A stretch of 64,000 nucleotides of DNA from an uncultured Oscillospiraceae bacterium (GTDB taxonomy: Bacteria; Bacillota; Clostridia; Oscillospirales; Oscillospiraceae). Below the pieces are notes generated by a model. It did not search any database and was not told the origin of the DNA. It worked only from the letters and a program-made list of their open reading frames with translations. The DNA lies in NCBI GenBank assembly GCA_934591845.1, contig CAKTPO010000001.1, positions 1-64,000 on the forward strand, written 5' to 3'. This document shows positions 11,939 through 21,288 of the stretch, one piece after another. Positions within the stretch are counted from its first letter, which is position 1. The number at the start of each line of letters is the position of its first letter. A program made the translations under genes and the position numbers.

Positions 11939-13624
11939 TTACTCCTTTCGATCTGCATCCGGCGACACGTAAACGTCGGCGCAGGAATATTCCAAGTGCT
12001 GGTACTGTTTTTCTTGCATCTGTTCCCAAAGCCAACCGGAAAGGTGGTTGTCATTGGGAAATGCGTTTGTGGCATGATCGCCAAGTTCCGGGTGCAGCAC
12101 CACCACAATATCCGGAAGATCATGGGTTTCACTGTAACTTTCCAACCGCAGACTGTCCAGCGGGGTACGCCAGGCGGTGGGGACACCGCAGGAAAAATCC
12201 ACGGTCAGATAACCCCAGGGCAAAATTTTGGAAAAGAAAACGGTATTATCCGGTGTATAGGTGCCATTCAAATCCGATGCCATCTCAAGAATGGATTCGT
12301 ATTGCTGGGCGTGGAGCTTCGTGGTATGAATCCCCTTCGCCGGTCCTCTCGTCATGGAAACCGTCAGAGTATCTATGGGTCCATCCCGGAACACACTGGT
12401 AAGTCGGCTGAACAGGGTCATTGCCAATGTGGCACAGACCAGAATGATGCTCACACAGCGGAGATTTCTCTCCGCATCGGGCAAGGAAGCAAACTGTAGG
12501 ACAACGCCCATGGCATATACCGGCAGGCCTGCGGTAAAGGCAATGGCCTCCGTATTGGAACTCAGGGCCATGGAAAGGCCCATGGCGGCGCCCAACAGCC
12601 GCAGGGACAAAGCCTGTATGGAGATTTGCCGCCGGAACCAGCACAGGCTCAGCCCGGGCAGGCAAAACAGGGCAAAGGTATAGGCTGCAAAGCCGGTTTC
12701 CGCCAGACGATAGCGCCAGAAAGACACCGCTGCTCCCGCCAGTGCGATCAGCAGACCGGGAAGCGTTCCAATGGATTTTGGAAAAAGCTTTGCCCCGATC
12801 AAAAGGACCAGCATGGACAGTATGACCAGTCCCGCTTCGTAATAATAGAGCATTTTTACATCCTGCATGGCGGCAACCAGATTTGTTATCGGGCCCCCGG
12901 CGTGTTCCGGGTCTGTAAAAATCTGCTGCAAATTGCTCAGTATTCCAGCAAAATCTTTTGGAAGGAACGCAACGATAAATACCGCTGCTGCAATGCAGAT
13001 GCCCAGAAGGCTCCATGTCCCTGCTTCCCTGCCGGGCCGGTACACAAGAGCCACAGCAACTCCGAGAATTACAAACAGAGCAAAATAAGGTACACAAAGC
13101 ACTGCGCCACTTAAAAATACGCCGCCCAGTAAAAAGAGCGCTTTCCGTTTTTTGCCAGGAATCCCCTGCCCCTGCAAGAACATACACCAGGCCGAGACAC
13201 AAAGAAGGACAAACAAATTATAATAACTAAGCCCCCAGATGTTTCCCCGGGAATAGCTTAAAAGCAACCCGGCACACAGAAAGGAAATCAGGGGCTTTTC
13301 TTTTTTGCAAAGGGTGGCATAAAGCAGCAAAGAAGCTGCCAGGGCCAGCAGTGTATAGAGACTTCTGGCGAAAAGATAAATCCCTTCCGTTCCAAAAAGA
13401 CTGTGATAGAGACTGAGTACAGGATAGAACAAGACAGAATAGAACTGAACCGGATGCCACTCATCCAGAATCAGGTGCTGACCGTTCCACATCCGCTGGG
13501 CAAAGGTCAGATAGAAGCTTTCATCAGACCAGCAAAACCCATACCGCCCACGGTACAGCAATACAACTCCCACCGCCACAAGGGCCCAGGCAAAGCAGGC
13601 ACGGCTCCTATTGGTTTTGTTCAA
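11939..13624 (-). CDS. polytopic membrane protein, probable GT-C/GT39-like glycosyltransferase
   Basis: This 561-residue protein has about ten or more hydrophobic helices, then a soluble C-terminal part from about residue 430. Early features (FCWSDESFYLTFAQRMW) resemble lipid-linked sugar-using GT-C enzymes, where an acidic residue sits in the first extracellular loop; this assignment is tentative. The TTG start at 13624 is preferred: GGAGGG lies 7 bases upstream, and a promoter with -10 at 13653-13658 lies downstream of the other possible start at 13681. It is cotranscribed with the GT2 gene at 10970, a likely donor-making partner. Confidence 0.7.
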   Translation of the reverse strand: MNKTNRSRACFAWALVAVGVVLLYRGRYGFCWSDESFYLTFAQRMWNGQHLILDEWHPVQFYSVLFYPVLSLYHSLFGTEGIYLFARSLYTLLALAASLLLYATLCKKEKPLISFLCAGLLLSYSRGNIWGLSYYNLFVLLCVSAWCMFLQGQGIPGKKRKALFLLGGVFLSGAVLCVPYFALFVILGVAVALVYRPGREAGTWSLLGICIAAAVFIVAFLPKDFAGILSNLQQIFTDPEHAGGPITNLVAAMQDVKMLYYYEAGLVILSMLVLLIGAKLFPKSIGTLPGLLIALAGAAVSFWRYRLAETGFAAYTFALFCLPGLSLCWFRRQISIQALSLRLLGAAMGLSMALSSNTEAIAFTAGLPVYAMGVVLQFASLPDAERNLRCVSIILVCATLAMTLFSRLTSVFRDGPIDTLTVSMTRGPAKGIHTTKLHAQQYESILEMASDLNGTYTPDNTVFFSKILPWGYLTVDFSCGVPTAWRTPLDSLRLESYSETHDLPDIVVVLHPELGDHATNAFPNDNHLSGWLWEQMQEKQYQHLEYSCADVYVSPDADRKE

Positions 13625-13652
13625 ATTTGAGCCCTCCAAAATTTTTTCCTTT

Positions 13653-13681
13653 ATTATACACCACAAAGGAAGATTATTCAA
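13653..13681 (-). promoter_or_regulatory. SigA-type promoter of the membrane protein-GT2 operon
   Basis: On the minus strand TTGAAT (13676-13681), 17 bases, TATAAT (13653-13658). Transcription would start near 13646, which rules out an upstream start codon at 13681. Confidence 0.8.
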
Positions 13682-13765
13682 CCCAAAGAACCAGCTGTTT
13701 TGTTACGGAAAATCGGGCTGCGGAGAACAACAGATAATCTTTGTACAGTAATTCCCTTTTGACAG

Positions 13766-13794
13766 TTGACAGAATGCTGTCAATCTTATACAAT
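13766..13794 (+). promoter_or_regulatory. promoter with palindromic operator upstream of glgB
   Basis: TTGACA (13766-13771), 17 bases, TACAAT (13789-13794). The perfect palindrome TTGACAG-AATG-CTGTCAA (13766-13783) includes the -35 box and part of the spacer. A direct copy of TTGACAG sits just upstream at 13759-13765. This looks like a repressor site, but the regulator is unknown. Confidence 0.75.
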
Positions 13795-13858
13795 TGATGC
13801 AGAAAGAAAAGGCTTGTACTATGGGAAATTGACAAGTCTTTTGAGAGGAGTTACAATC

Positions 13859-15889
13859 ATGTACCGTATTTTGGAACTGAATCCCCAGCTAAAAGACTTC
13901 GCCGGTGATATTGACCTGCGAATGCATTTATATCAGGATACCCAAAACAGAATCCTTTCAAAGGGCCAGAACCTCAGTGATTTTTCCAACGCATATGAAT
14001 ATTTCGGTTTTCATCATGTGCCCGGAGGCTGGTATTATCGGGAATGGGCGCCCAGCGCCTATCAGCTGTATTTGTCCGGTGAATTCAACGACTGGAACCC
14101 CACCTCCCATCCCCTGACCAATATTGGAGACGGCAATTGGGAGCTGTATCTTCCTGGTGATGATGCCTTGTGGGAAGGCTGCAAAGTCAAAACGGTGGTT
14201 GATGCCTTTATGCAGCGTACATGGCATATTCCCCTTTATGCCCGCCGTGTGATCCAGCAGGAGGGCAGCGTGGAATGGGTCTGTGAGGTAACGGACGACC
14301 AGAAGAAATTCCCTTGGACGGATCGGAATTTCCGCCGGGAGGATTCCCTCTTTATTTATGAGGCCCATGTTGGCATGGCGCAAGAGGAAGGAAAGGTGGG
14401 CACCTATCGGGAATTTGCCGACCTGATCCTGCCCAGAATCAAGCGGGCCGGGTACAATACGATCCAACTTATGGCCATTATGGAGCATCCCTATTATGGC
14501 AGCTTCGGCTATCAGGTAGCCAACTTCTACGCCGCTTCCAGCTGGTTCGGCAAACCGGAGGACCTGAAGTACCTGGTCAATAAAGCCCACGAAATGGGCC
14601 TTTGCGTGATCATGGACGTGGTGCATTCCCATGCGGTGAAGAACACCACCGAGGGCATCAATATGTTTGATGGTACCACCTGGCAGTTCTTCCATGACGG
14701 CAGCAAGGGTGACCACCCCGCCTGGGATACCAAGTGCTTTGACTACGGAAAGACCGGTGTTATCCATTTCCTGCTCAGCAACCTGAAATTCTGGATGACC
14801 GAATATCATTTTGACGGCTTCCGTTTTGACGGTGTTACCTCCATGCTCTACCATGACCATGGCCTGGGCACCGACTTTAACACCAACGACAAATATTTCT
14901 CCTATAACACGCATACGGAAGCCATTACTTACTTGCAGCTGGCGAACCAGATGATTCGGCAGGTAAACCCCATGGCGGTGACCATTGCGGAGGATATGTC
15001 CGGTATGCCCGGTATGTGTCTGCCCATTGCTGACGGCGGAATTGGCTTTGACTACCGACTGGGCATGGGACTTCCCGATATGTGGGTCCGCACCGTAAGG
15101 GATGTACGGGATGAGGACTGGGACATTTTCCAGATGTGGTGCAGCATGTGTATGCGCCGCCCCGGTGAAAATACCGTTGCCTATGTGGAGAGCCACGACC
15201 AGGCTCTGGTAGGTGACAAAACCCTGATTTTCCGGCTGGCTGATGCGGCTATGTACACGGACATGGATAAGGCGATCCACAATCCGGTGATCGACAGAGC
15301 CATCGCCCTGCACAAAATGGCCCGTCTCTTTACCCTGGCCGGTGGCGGTGAAGCCTACCTGAACTTTATGGGCAATGAGTTTGGCCATCCGGAATGGATC
15401 GATTTCCCCCGGGAGGGCAACGGCTGGAGCTTCCACTACTGCCGCCGCCAGTGGAGCCTGCGGGACAACGGCTACCTCAAATACCAGTGGCTGGGTGAGT
15501 TTGACCAGGACATGATCGAGCTGGCCAAACGTGTGGATCTGTTCAAAATGCACTTTGGCGATTTGAGACTGAATGACAGCGAAAAGAAAATTCTGGTATT
15601 CTACCGCCAGGGCCTGATGTTCGCTTTCAATTTCCATCCCACCAAATCCTTTACGGATGTTCGGGCCAGTCTCCCCCACATGGCTGACTACAAAATCGTC
15701 CTGAACACAGACGACAGCAAATATGGCGGCAACGACCTGGTCACCCGATCCTCCTATCCCGCAATCGTAGACAAGAAGGGAAATTCCGTTATTTCTCTCT
15801 ATCTCCCCGCCCGCAGTGCTTTGGTACTGGAAGAGGGCAAAATCCGGGTAATGCCCATGGACAACCGGAAGAAAAATCACAAAAAGTAA
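13859..15889 (+). CDS. glgB: 1,4-alpha-glucan branching enzyme, eukaryote-type GH13
   Basis: This 676-residue enzyme makes alpha-1,6 branches in glycogen. An N-terminal CBM48-like domain (YYREWAPSAYQLYLSGEFNDW) is followed by a GH13 barrel with nucleophile region DGFRFDGVTSML, acid/base region AEDMSGMPG and the third acid in VESHDQALVGDKT. The blocks NFMGNEFGHPEWIDFPREGN and YCRRQW are much closer to eukaryotic branching enzymes than to E. coli GlgB. The ATG at 13859 follows GAGAGGAG; the longer frame from 13766 would begin inside the promoter. No other glycogen genes are nearby. Confidence 0.88.
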   Translation: MYRILELNPQLKDFAGDIDLRMHLYQDTQNRILSKGQNLSDFSNAYEYFGFHHVPGGWYYREWAPSAYQLYLSGEFNDWNPTSHPLTNIGDGNWELYLPGDDALWEGCKVKTVVDAFMQRTWHIPLYARRVIQQEGSVEWVCEVTDDQKKFPWTDRNFRREDSLFIYEAHVGMAQEEGKVGTYREFADLILPRIKRAGYNTIQLMAIMEHPYYGSFGYQVANFYAASSWFGKPEDLKYLVNKAHEMGLCVIMDVVHSHAVKNTTEGINMFDGTTWQFFHDGSKGDHPAWDTKCFDYGKTGVIHFLLSNLKFWMTEYHFDGFRFDGVTSMLYHDHGLGTDFNTNDKYFSYNTHTEAITYLQLANQMIRQVNPMAVTIAEDMSGMPGMCLPIADGGIGFDYRLGMGLPDMWVRTVRDVRDEDWDIFQMWCSMCMRRPGENTVAYVESHDQALVGDKTLIFRLADAAMYTDMDKAIHNPVIDRAIALHKMARLFTLAGGGEAYLNFMGNEFGHPEWIDFPREGNGWSFHYCRRQWSLRDNGYLKYQWLGEFDQDMIELAKRVDLFKMHFGDLRLNDSEKKILVFYRQGLMFAFNFHPTKSFTDVRASLPHMADYKIVLNTDDSKYGGNDLVTRSSYPAIVDKKGNSVISLYLPARSALVLEEGKIRVMPMDNRKKNHKK

Positions 15890-15895
15890 AAAGCA

Positions 15896-15935
15896 GAGCG
15901 CTAACCGATTTTCTTGTCGGTTAGCGCTCCTTTCT
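15896..15935. terminator. strong terminator after glgB, usable from both strands
   Basis: GAGCGCTAACCGA and TCGGTTAGCGCTC form a 13-bp stem with an 8-base loop. CTTTCT follows on plus and CTGCTTTTTACTTTTT on minus, so it may also serve glutamine synthetase read-through. A second GC-rich hairpin without a T-run lies at 15957-15989. Confidence 0.8.
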
Positions 15936-15998
15936 AATGGGGCAAAGGGCAGCAAATCCCGCCGCATTCCGGAGATGGATAGCGGCGGGATCCATTAC

Positions 15999-18083
15999 TT
16001 AATAGAACAGAAGGTCAGAATAAGTGGGATAGGGCCAATAGGACTTTGCGGTATTCTTTTCCAGAATATCCGCCTGGTGGCGGAGTTCTTCCATCAGGGG
16101 TACGATCACACTGTGGCAATGATCGGCAGCGGCCTCTTCTTCTACCGGCGTATGGTTTAGAGCGTCCTTTAACTGCTCAACGGTATCGTAGGCAGCATCA
16201 CAGGCAGCAGACAGCCTTTGAATCAGTGCCATCTCTCCTCTGCAGCTGACGCCCAGTCCCTTTTTAGATGCAACACCTCCGCACAAGGCATCGGTGTAGC
16301 CCATGGCAGCCGGAAGAATCTGCTGCACAGTCATATCAACCATGGTTCTGGCTTCAATATTGATTTTTTTGCGGTAGTCATCCAGGTAAATAGCATGTCT
16401 GGCCCGGAATTCGGTTTCCGTAAAAACGCCGTGTTTGGTGACCAGTTCAATATTCTTAGGCGACAGGTAGGAACGCATGGCCTCAGCGGTAGAGGGCAGA
16501 TTGCTAAGGCCCCGGCGGGCAGCCTCCTGCCGCCATTCCTCAGAATAGCCGTTGCCGTCGAAAATAATCCGGCTGTGGTCCTTTAATGCCTGATAGACCA
16601 GCTTTTGCAGTGCCTTGTCAAAGTCCTTGGCGTTTTCCAAAACATCTGCAAACCGGCCCAGTTCCTCGGCCATAATGGTATTCAGGGCAATGTTGGGGCC
16701 TGCGATGGACTGGGAAGAACCCAGCATTCGCAGTTCAAATTTATTACCGGTAAAGGCCAGAGGGCTGGTGCGGTTTCGGTCCGTGGTGTCTTTGGGAATA
16801 GCGGGCATCACGTCTACGCCGATGCGCAGCAGGCTTTTTTCAGGCTCTGTGTAATTGGTTCCATCAATAATGGACTTCACCACCGCATTCAGTTCGTCTC
16901 CCAGAAAAATAGAGACAATGGCGGGAGGCGCTTCATTGGCACCCAGTCGGGTGTCATTGCTGGCAGAGGCCACGGTGCAGCGCAGGAATTCCTGATATTC
17001 GTCAGCGCCCTGAATGAATGCCGCCAGGAACACCAGAAACTGGGCGTTTTGCCGGGGGGTCTTTCCGGGGCTGAACAGATTTTTTCCCATATCCGTAGAC
17101 AGCGACCAGTTGTTGTGTTTGCCACTGCCGTTGACACCGGCAAAGGGCTTTTCATGGAGCAAGCACACCAGATTGTGCTTGGCAGCGCATTTCTTCATGA
17201 TGCGCATGATGAGCTGGTTGTCATCGCAGGCTTTGTTGGCATCGGTATAGATGGGGGCCAGTTCATGCTGGCAGGGTGCGCCTTCGTTGTGCTTGGTCTT
17301 GGAAAGGATACCCAGACGCCACAGCTGTTCATCCAGGTCTTGCATGAATTCAGAAACCCGGGTACGGATGGCCGCAAAATAATGGTCATCCAATTCCTGG
17401 CCCTTGGGTGCGGGGGCACCGAACAGCGTCCGCCCGGTCAGCCGAAGGTCTTCCCGCTGGGCATACAGGTCTTTGGGCAGCAGAAAATACTCCTGCTCTG
17501 CCCCAACGCAGGTAATGATCCGGTGGGTCTGGGTATCTCCAAAGAGCCTGAGAATGCGGATGGCCTCTCGGGATACCTCCTCCAACGAGCGGAGCAAAGG
17601 GGTCTTCTTGTCCAGGGAATCTCCCGTATAGGAGAAAAACATGGTGGGGATGTAGAGACTGCCGTCTTTCACAAAGGCGCAGGCTGTAGGATCCCAGGCG
17701 GTATATCCTCTGGCCTCAAAGGTTGCCCGCAGGCCGCCGGAGGGGAAAGAACTGGCATCCGGTTCGCCACGTACCAGTTCTTTGCCGGAGAATTCCATAA
17801 TGACCCGGCCATCACCGGTAGGTGTAATAAAGGAATCGTGCTTCTCAGCAGTGATACCGGTCATGGGCTGGAACCAATGGGTGTAATGGGTGGCTCCCTT
17901 TTCCAATGCCCAGATTTTCATGGCCTCCGCAATTTCGTTGGCCACGTCCAGTGGCAGCGTGGAACCTGTTTGGATACAATTCTCCCATGCTCGGTAAATC
18001 TCTACCGGCAGGCGCTGCTTCATAACTGCCTCGTTAAAAACATCACTGCCAAAAATCTCAGGGACATTCAGGATTTCAGCCAT
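15999..18083 (-). CDS. glnN: glutamine synthetase, class III (GlnN type)
   Basis: This 694-residue enzyme makes glutamine from glutamate, ammonia and ATP. It is far longer than class I/II enzymes (about 440-470 residues) and matches GSIII. Signatures are HYTHWFQPMTGITAEKHDSF near residue 75, GAEQEYFL, NGSGKHNNWSLSTDMG and a long helical C-terminal region. GSIII forms double-ring dodecamers. It appears monocistronic, with a promoter at 18134-18162. Confidence 0.95.
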   Translation of the reverse strand: MAEILNVPEIFGSDVFNEAVMKQRLPVEIYRAWENCIQTGSTLPLDVANEIAEAMKIWALEKGATHYTHWFQPMTGITAEKHDSFITPTGDGRVIMEFSGKELVRGEPDASSFPSGGLRATFEARGYTAWDPTACAFVKDGSLYIPTMFFSYTGDSLDKKTPLLRSLEEVSREAIRILRLFGDTQTHRIITCVGAEQEYFLLPKDLYAQREDLRLTGRTLFGAPAPKGQELDDHYFAAIRTRVSEFMQDLDEQLWRLGILSKTKHNEGAPCQHELAPIYTDANKACDDNQLIMRIMKKCAAKHNLVCLLHEKPFAGVNGSGKHNNWSLSTDMGKNLFSPGKTPRQNAQFLVFLAAFIQGADEYQEFLRCTVASASNDTRLGANEAPPAIVSIFLGDELNAVVKSIIDGTNYTEPEKSLLRIGVDVMPAIPKDTTDRNRTSPLAFTGNKFELRMLGSSQSIAGPNIALNTIMAEELGRFADVLENAKDFDKALQKLVYQALKDHSRIIFDGNGYSEEWRQEAARRGLSNLPSTAEAMRSYLSPKNIELVTKHGVFTETEFRARHAIYLDDYRKKINIEARTMVDMTVQQILPAAMGYTDALCGGVASKKGLGVSCRGEMALIQRLSAACDAAYDTVEQLKDALNHTPVEEEAAADHCHSVIVPLMEELRHQADILEKNTAKSYWPYPTYSDLLFY

Positions 18084-18133
18084 AATCGGGAAACATTCCT
18101 TTCAATTGAGATGTATACACATAATCTATGTTG

Positions 18134-18162
18134 ATTTTAAGGCAGCCAGAGGGAAAAAGCAA
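18134..18162 (-). promoter_or_regulatory. probable promoter of glutamine synthetase
   Basis: On the minus strand TTGCTT (18157-18162), 17 bases, TAAAAT (18134-18139). The leader is about 45 bases. No GlnR-type site was recognised. Confidence 0.55.
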
Positions 18163-18233
18163 GAGTCGATTCTGTCCAAATCCACCAGTTTTCTGCCGCC
18201 ATCTTTGTAGAAGACGACAAGAAAGCATCCTTT

Positions 18234-19322
18234 TTAGGGCTGGGGAGTCTGAGACTGCTGCCAGGCTTCCCGGGCGGCCTTCAAAAGGCTATTAATATCT
18301 GCTGACAAATATTTACGAAGCTGCTCTGAATTTCTGAGCCTGGAAATATAGTTGATCAGACTTTTGGGCTGGAGAATATCTTCCATAACCTCCACATCCC
18401 CGGAGGTCAAAAGGTCGTACAGGGTATTGACCATGCGAATACGGTCTTCCCTACCCATGCCCGCAAGCCAATTTTCCAGGGTTCGCTGTAAAAACAGGCT
18501 GCCGGAGGTCAGGGCCGGCATCCGTAGCATTTGGGTGCCGCAGATTTCCCAGCTAAAAGGGTCGTGCTGCATGATCCCGGCCTGATTACTTTTGACAATG
18601 AGAACCGGTTCCAGTCGGTAGAGGATCATGCCGATCATGGAACCTTGGGGTACATAGGTTTTAATTTTCGGCACGATGCTCTCATACCCCGGGTCAGATA
18701 GAAATTCCTGAGAAAACCCCGGCCCCTCCTGGTTATAGACCTCCAACACCCGGTTTCGGATCACCGGAGCACTTTGGGATACTGCGTAAACGGCGATATT
18801 CCCGCCCTTGGAGTGGCCACTGACCCGAACCGGCCCGGGATAGACCATCAGAACGTCTTGAAGATATTGCTTTGCCAGGGCCTGGGACGGGATCACCTGC
18901 CGAAAACACATGCTGAAATCTTCTTTCCAGCCTACAAGGGTGTTATCGGTACCCCGGAAAGATATAAACAAGCTGCCATCGTCCAGCCGAAAGGTGACCC
19001 CGGCAAATTGGGTGTCCCGTTCCTTGATGAATTTCGTTCTATATTCCATCACCTCTATCTCACCAAAACGTCGGCTCTCCCCTGCCAGGCGCAGAAGCTC
19101 CAAATCGTTTTTGGCACGAACGTAGTCAGGAGGTGTTGGGAATGAAAAGAACTCAGAAACCGCCAGATGCAGAGAAATGGGCTTTTCCGGATGCAGTTCT
19201 GCCATGCCCCGAAAAGGAATATAACTCAGGGTGGAGAAAATAATTGCATCCACTTCATTGGGCGGCGATGCCGAAAAGGACAAATCTCCCCGCCAGCGAA
19301 TATAATCTACCATATCACCCAT
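18234..19322 (-). CDS. DUF2974 (Mbeg1-like) alpha/beta-hydrolase family protein
   Basis: This 362-residue cytosolic protein starts MGDMVDYIRWRGDLSFSASP, typical of DUF2974. The lipase-like nucleophile elbow GHSKGGNIAVYA (about residue 180) is intact, and FRGTD (about 128) precedes it. The family is common in Clostridia; substrate and physiological role are not established. The gene stands alone. Its nearest neighbours are glutamine synthetase (150 bp downstream) and a divergent HD-domain gene. Confidence 0.8.
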   Translation of the reverse strand: MGDMVDYIRWRGDLSFSASPPNEVDAIIFSTLSYIPFRGMAELHPEKPISLHLAVSEFFSFPTPPDYVRAKNDLELLRLAGESRRFGEIEVMEYRTKFIKERDTQFAGVTFRLDDGSLFISFRGTDNTLVGWKEDFSMCFRQVIPSQALAKQYLQDVLMVYPGPVRVSGHSKGGNIAVYAVSQSAPVIRNRVLEVYNQEGPGFSQEFLSDPGYESIVPKIKTYVPQGSMIGMILYRLEPVLIVKSNQAGIMQHDPFSWEICGTQMLRMPALTSGSLFLQRTLENWLAGMGREDRIRMVNTLYDLLTSGDVEVMEDILQPKSLINYISRLRNSEQLRKYLSADINSLLKAAREAWQQSQTPQP

Positions 19323-19387
19323 AGAGAAGCCCCCTTTATAAGCAGAAGTTTGAATTCAGTATAACAGAAAAAAATCACCAATGCAAG

Positions 19388-19416
19388 TTGACAAGAGCCT
19401 TTCAGAAAACTACAAT
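19388..19416 (+). promoter_or_regulatory. SigA-type promoter of the HD-domain gene
   Basis: TTGACA (19388-19393), 17 bases, TACAAT (19411-19416), about 55 bases before the ATG at 19471. Confidence 0.82.
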
Positions 19417-19470
19417 GTAGAGCATCCTCTTGGATGATCAAAGGGACAACACCGGAAAGAAGGAACACAG

Positions 19471-20058
19471 ATGCATACAGAAATCACAAGAAATCAAGCC
19501 TTGGAGCTGCTGCAAAAATACAACCAGGAACCGTTTCATATCCTTCATGGACTGACGGTAGAGGGATGTATGGCTTATTTTGCCCAGGAAATGGGTGAAG
19601 ATGTTCATTTTTGGAGTCTTGTTGGATTGCTCCATGATGTGGATTTTGAAAAATATCCTCAGGAGCATTGCCTGAAAGCACCGGAACTGCTGGAAGAAAT
19701 TCACGCTGAACCCGAATTTGTCCATGGAGTATGCTCCCACGGTTATGGGCTGTGCTGTGATGTGGAGCCGGTAGCACCTATGGAAAAGGTGCTCTTTGCC
19801 GTGGATGAGCTGACGGGACTGATCGGTGCTGCTGCACGGATGAGACCCAGCAAAAGCGTTATGGACCTGGAGGTTTCCAGCTTGAAAAAGAAATTCAAGG
19901 ATAAAAAGTTTGCCGCAGGCTGCTCCCGGGAAGTCATCTCTCAAGGGGCGGAGCGTTTGGGCTGGACTCTGGATACGCTGATGGAAAAAACGATCCTCGC
20001 CATGCGCAGCTGTGAGGCTTCGGTTCAGGCGGAAATGCAAGCTTATTTGAATACGTAA
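19471..20058 (+). CDS. HD (HDIG) domain phosphohydrolase-like protein
   Basis: This 195-residue protein has the metal-binding HD signature: HGLTVEGCM (about 23), LLHDVDFEKYP (about 53) and a later CSHGYG. Such small HD proteins are usually phosphohydrolases acting on nucleotides; the substrate here is unknown. The C-terminus (SVMDLEVSSLKKKFKDKKFA) resembles that of HDIG proteins often encoded alone in Clostridia. The transcript has its own promoter and ends at 20068-20108. Confidence 0.82.
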   Translation: MHTEITRNQALELLQKYNQEPFHILHGLTVEGCMAYFAQEMGEDVHFWSLVGLLHDVDFEKYPQEHCLKAPELLEEIHAEPEFVHGVCSHGYGLCCDVEPVAPMEKVLFAVDELTGLIGAAARMRPSKSVMDLEVSSLKKKFKDKKFAAGCSREVISQGAERLGWTLDTLMEKTILAMRSCEASVQAEMQAYLNT

Positions 20059-20067
20059 GAAAATGAA

Positions 20068-20108
20068 AGATTGCAGGAACAGTTTCTGTCGTTCCTGCAA
20101 TCTTTTTT
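20068..20108 (+). terminator. rho-independent terminator of the HD-domain gene
   Basis: AGATTGCAGGAAC and GTTCCTGCAATCT form a 13-bp stem followed by TTTTT. Confidence 0.88.
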
Positions 20109-21288
20109 ATAATTCGCCGAATTGCTTGGCAATGTCCCGGGCCACGATTTCTTCGCCGGAATAGTCTTTCAGCTGCTCCTGGGATTCCTGGCTCAAGCCG
20201 TTGGAAGCGGCACAGTTCAAATCACAGGTGCTGCATTTGTCCAGAGCCTCTTTGGTGATTTTGCCGTCACGGTAGTCCCGGCAAATTTTCAGCTCATACA
20301 TGGAATAAGGGTGTTTTGTGAACAGAGCCTTGGTCTTGTGCCACAGAACCCAGGCAGCGGGCTTCCAGATATACTTGTGCATGGCCGGGCTCGCAGAGCC
20401 GATCATCCAGCAATTCCGGTCACAGCAGCGGACTTTTTTTCGCACGGCCTGGGCCTGGGAGCTGTTCCACAGTTCTTCCCAACTCTGGGTATTCAGATTG
20501 CCCATAACCTCCTTGTCCTTGGTGCCGTTGCAGGGCATTACATCTCCGTAGGGGTCAATGAAGAAGGTATCGAAACTCATGTCACAGGGCAAAAGTCTTG
20601 GCTGGGAGTAGAGATAGTTGATAAGGCCGTGGTTAAAATAGGCCCGGAACCACTTTTTGGGGCTGGAGCTTCTCAGCAGTGCATTGATCAGGTCTTCAAA
20701 GTTCTTGGCGACCATAGGCCGGTCATGGATGATGTTTTTAGACTCCACAAAGTAGAAGCTGTTATGGAGGGTGGCCGTGGCAAATTCCATGCCCATTTCA
20801 TTGGAAATATTATAAAGGGGCACCAGATCTTTTGCGTTTTTATCCTGAACCGTCATGCCGAAGCCCACGTCTTTCATGCCCATTTCCCGCAGGGTTTTCA
20901 GAGTCTCATAGCCTCTCTGGTAACCGTTGGGCAGACCCCGGATGGCATTATTGGTTTCTTCCAGGCCCTCAATGGAAATGCGGATGCCGATTTGAGGGAA
21001 TTCCTTGCACAGCTCCACAATGCGGTCCGTAAAGAAACCGTTGGTGGAAATCACGATGCGGTCACTCTTTTTGTACAGCTCTCTGACAATATCCGGAAGA
21101 TCCTTGCGAATGAAGGGCTCACCGCCGGTGATATTGGTAAAGTACATGGGGGGCAGCTTGCGGATGGTATCCAGGGTCAATTCCTCCTCCGGCTTGGAGG
21201 GAGCCTTATAGCGGCTGCACATGGAGCATCTTGCATTGCAGCGGTAGGTCACAATGACGGTACCATTGAGTTTCTTCTGATTAGCCAT
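20107..21288 (-). CDS. radical SAM protein with SPASM-like C-terminal cysteines
   Basis: This 393-residue protein has the radical SAM cluster motif CNARCSMC (about residue 15-22) and NITGGEPF as the SAM-binding GGE motif. A cysteine-rich C-terminus (LPCDMSFD, MPCNGTK, CCDRNCW, CSTCDLNC) would bind extra iron-sulfur clusters. The ATG at 21288 has AGGAGG upstream and overlaps the previous gene by 8 bases (ATGGCTAA), so the longer frame is unlikely. It follows two GT4 genes in one operon, suggesting modification of a sugar or glycan precursor. The reaction is unknown. Confidence 0.8.
   Translation of the reverse strand: MANQKKLNGTVIVTYRCNARCSMCSRYKAPSKPEEELTLDTIRKLPPMYFTNITGGEPFIRKDLPDIVRELYKKSDRIVISTNGFFTDRIVELCKEFPQIGIRISIEGLEETNNAIRGLPNGYQRGYETLKTLREMGMKDVGFGMTVQDKNAKDLVPLYNISNEMGMEFATATLHNSFYFVESKNIIHDRPMVAKNFEDLINALLRSSSPKKWFRAYFNHGLINYLYSQPRLLPCDMSFDTFFIDPYGDVMPCNGTKDKEVMGNLNTQSWEELWNSSQAQAVRKKVRCCDRNCWMIGSASPAMHKYIWKPAAWVLWHKTKALFTKHPYSMYELKICRDYRDGKITKEALDKCSTCDLNCAASNGLSQESQEQLKDYSGEEIVARDIAKQFGEL

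Noticed and set aside
13958..15967. 669-codon minus-strand open frame
   Set aside because: It is antisense to the branching enzyme, whose catalytic motifs are clear.
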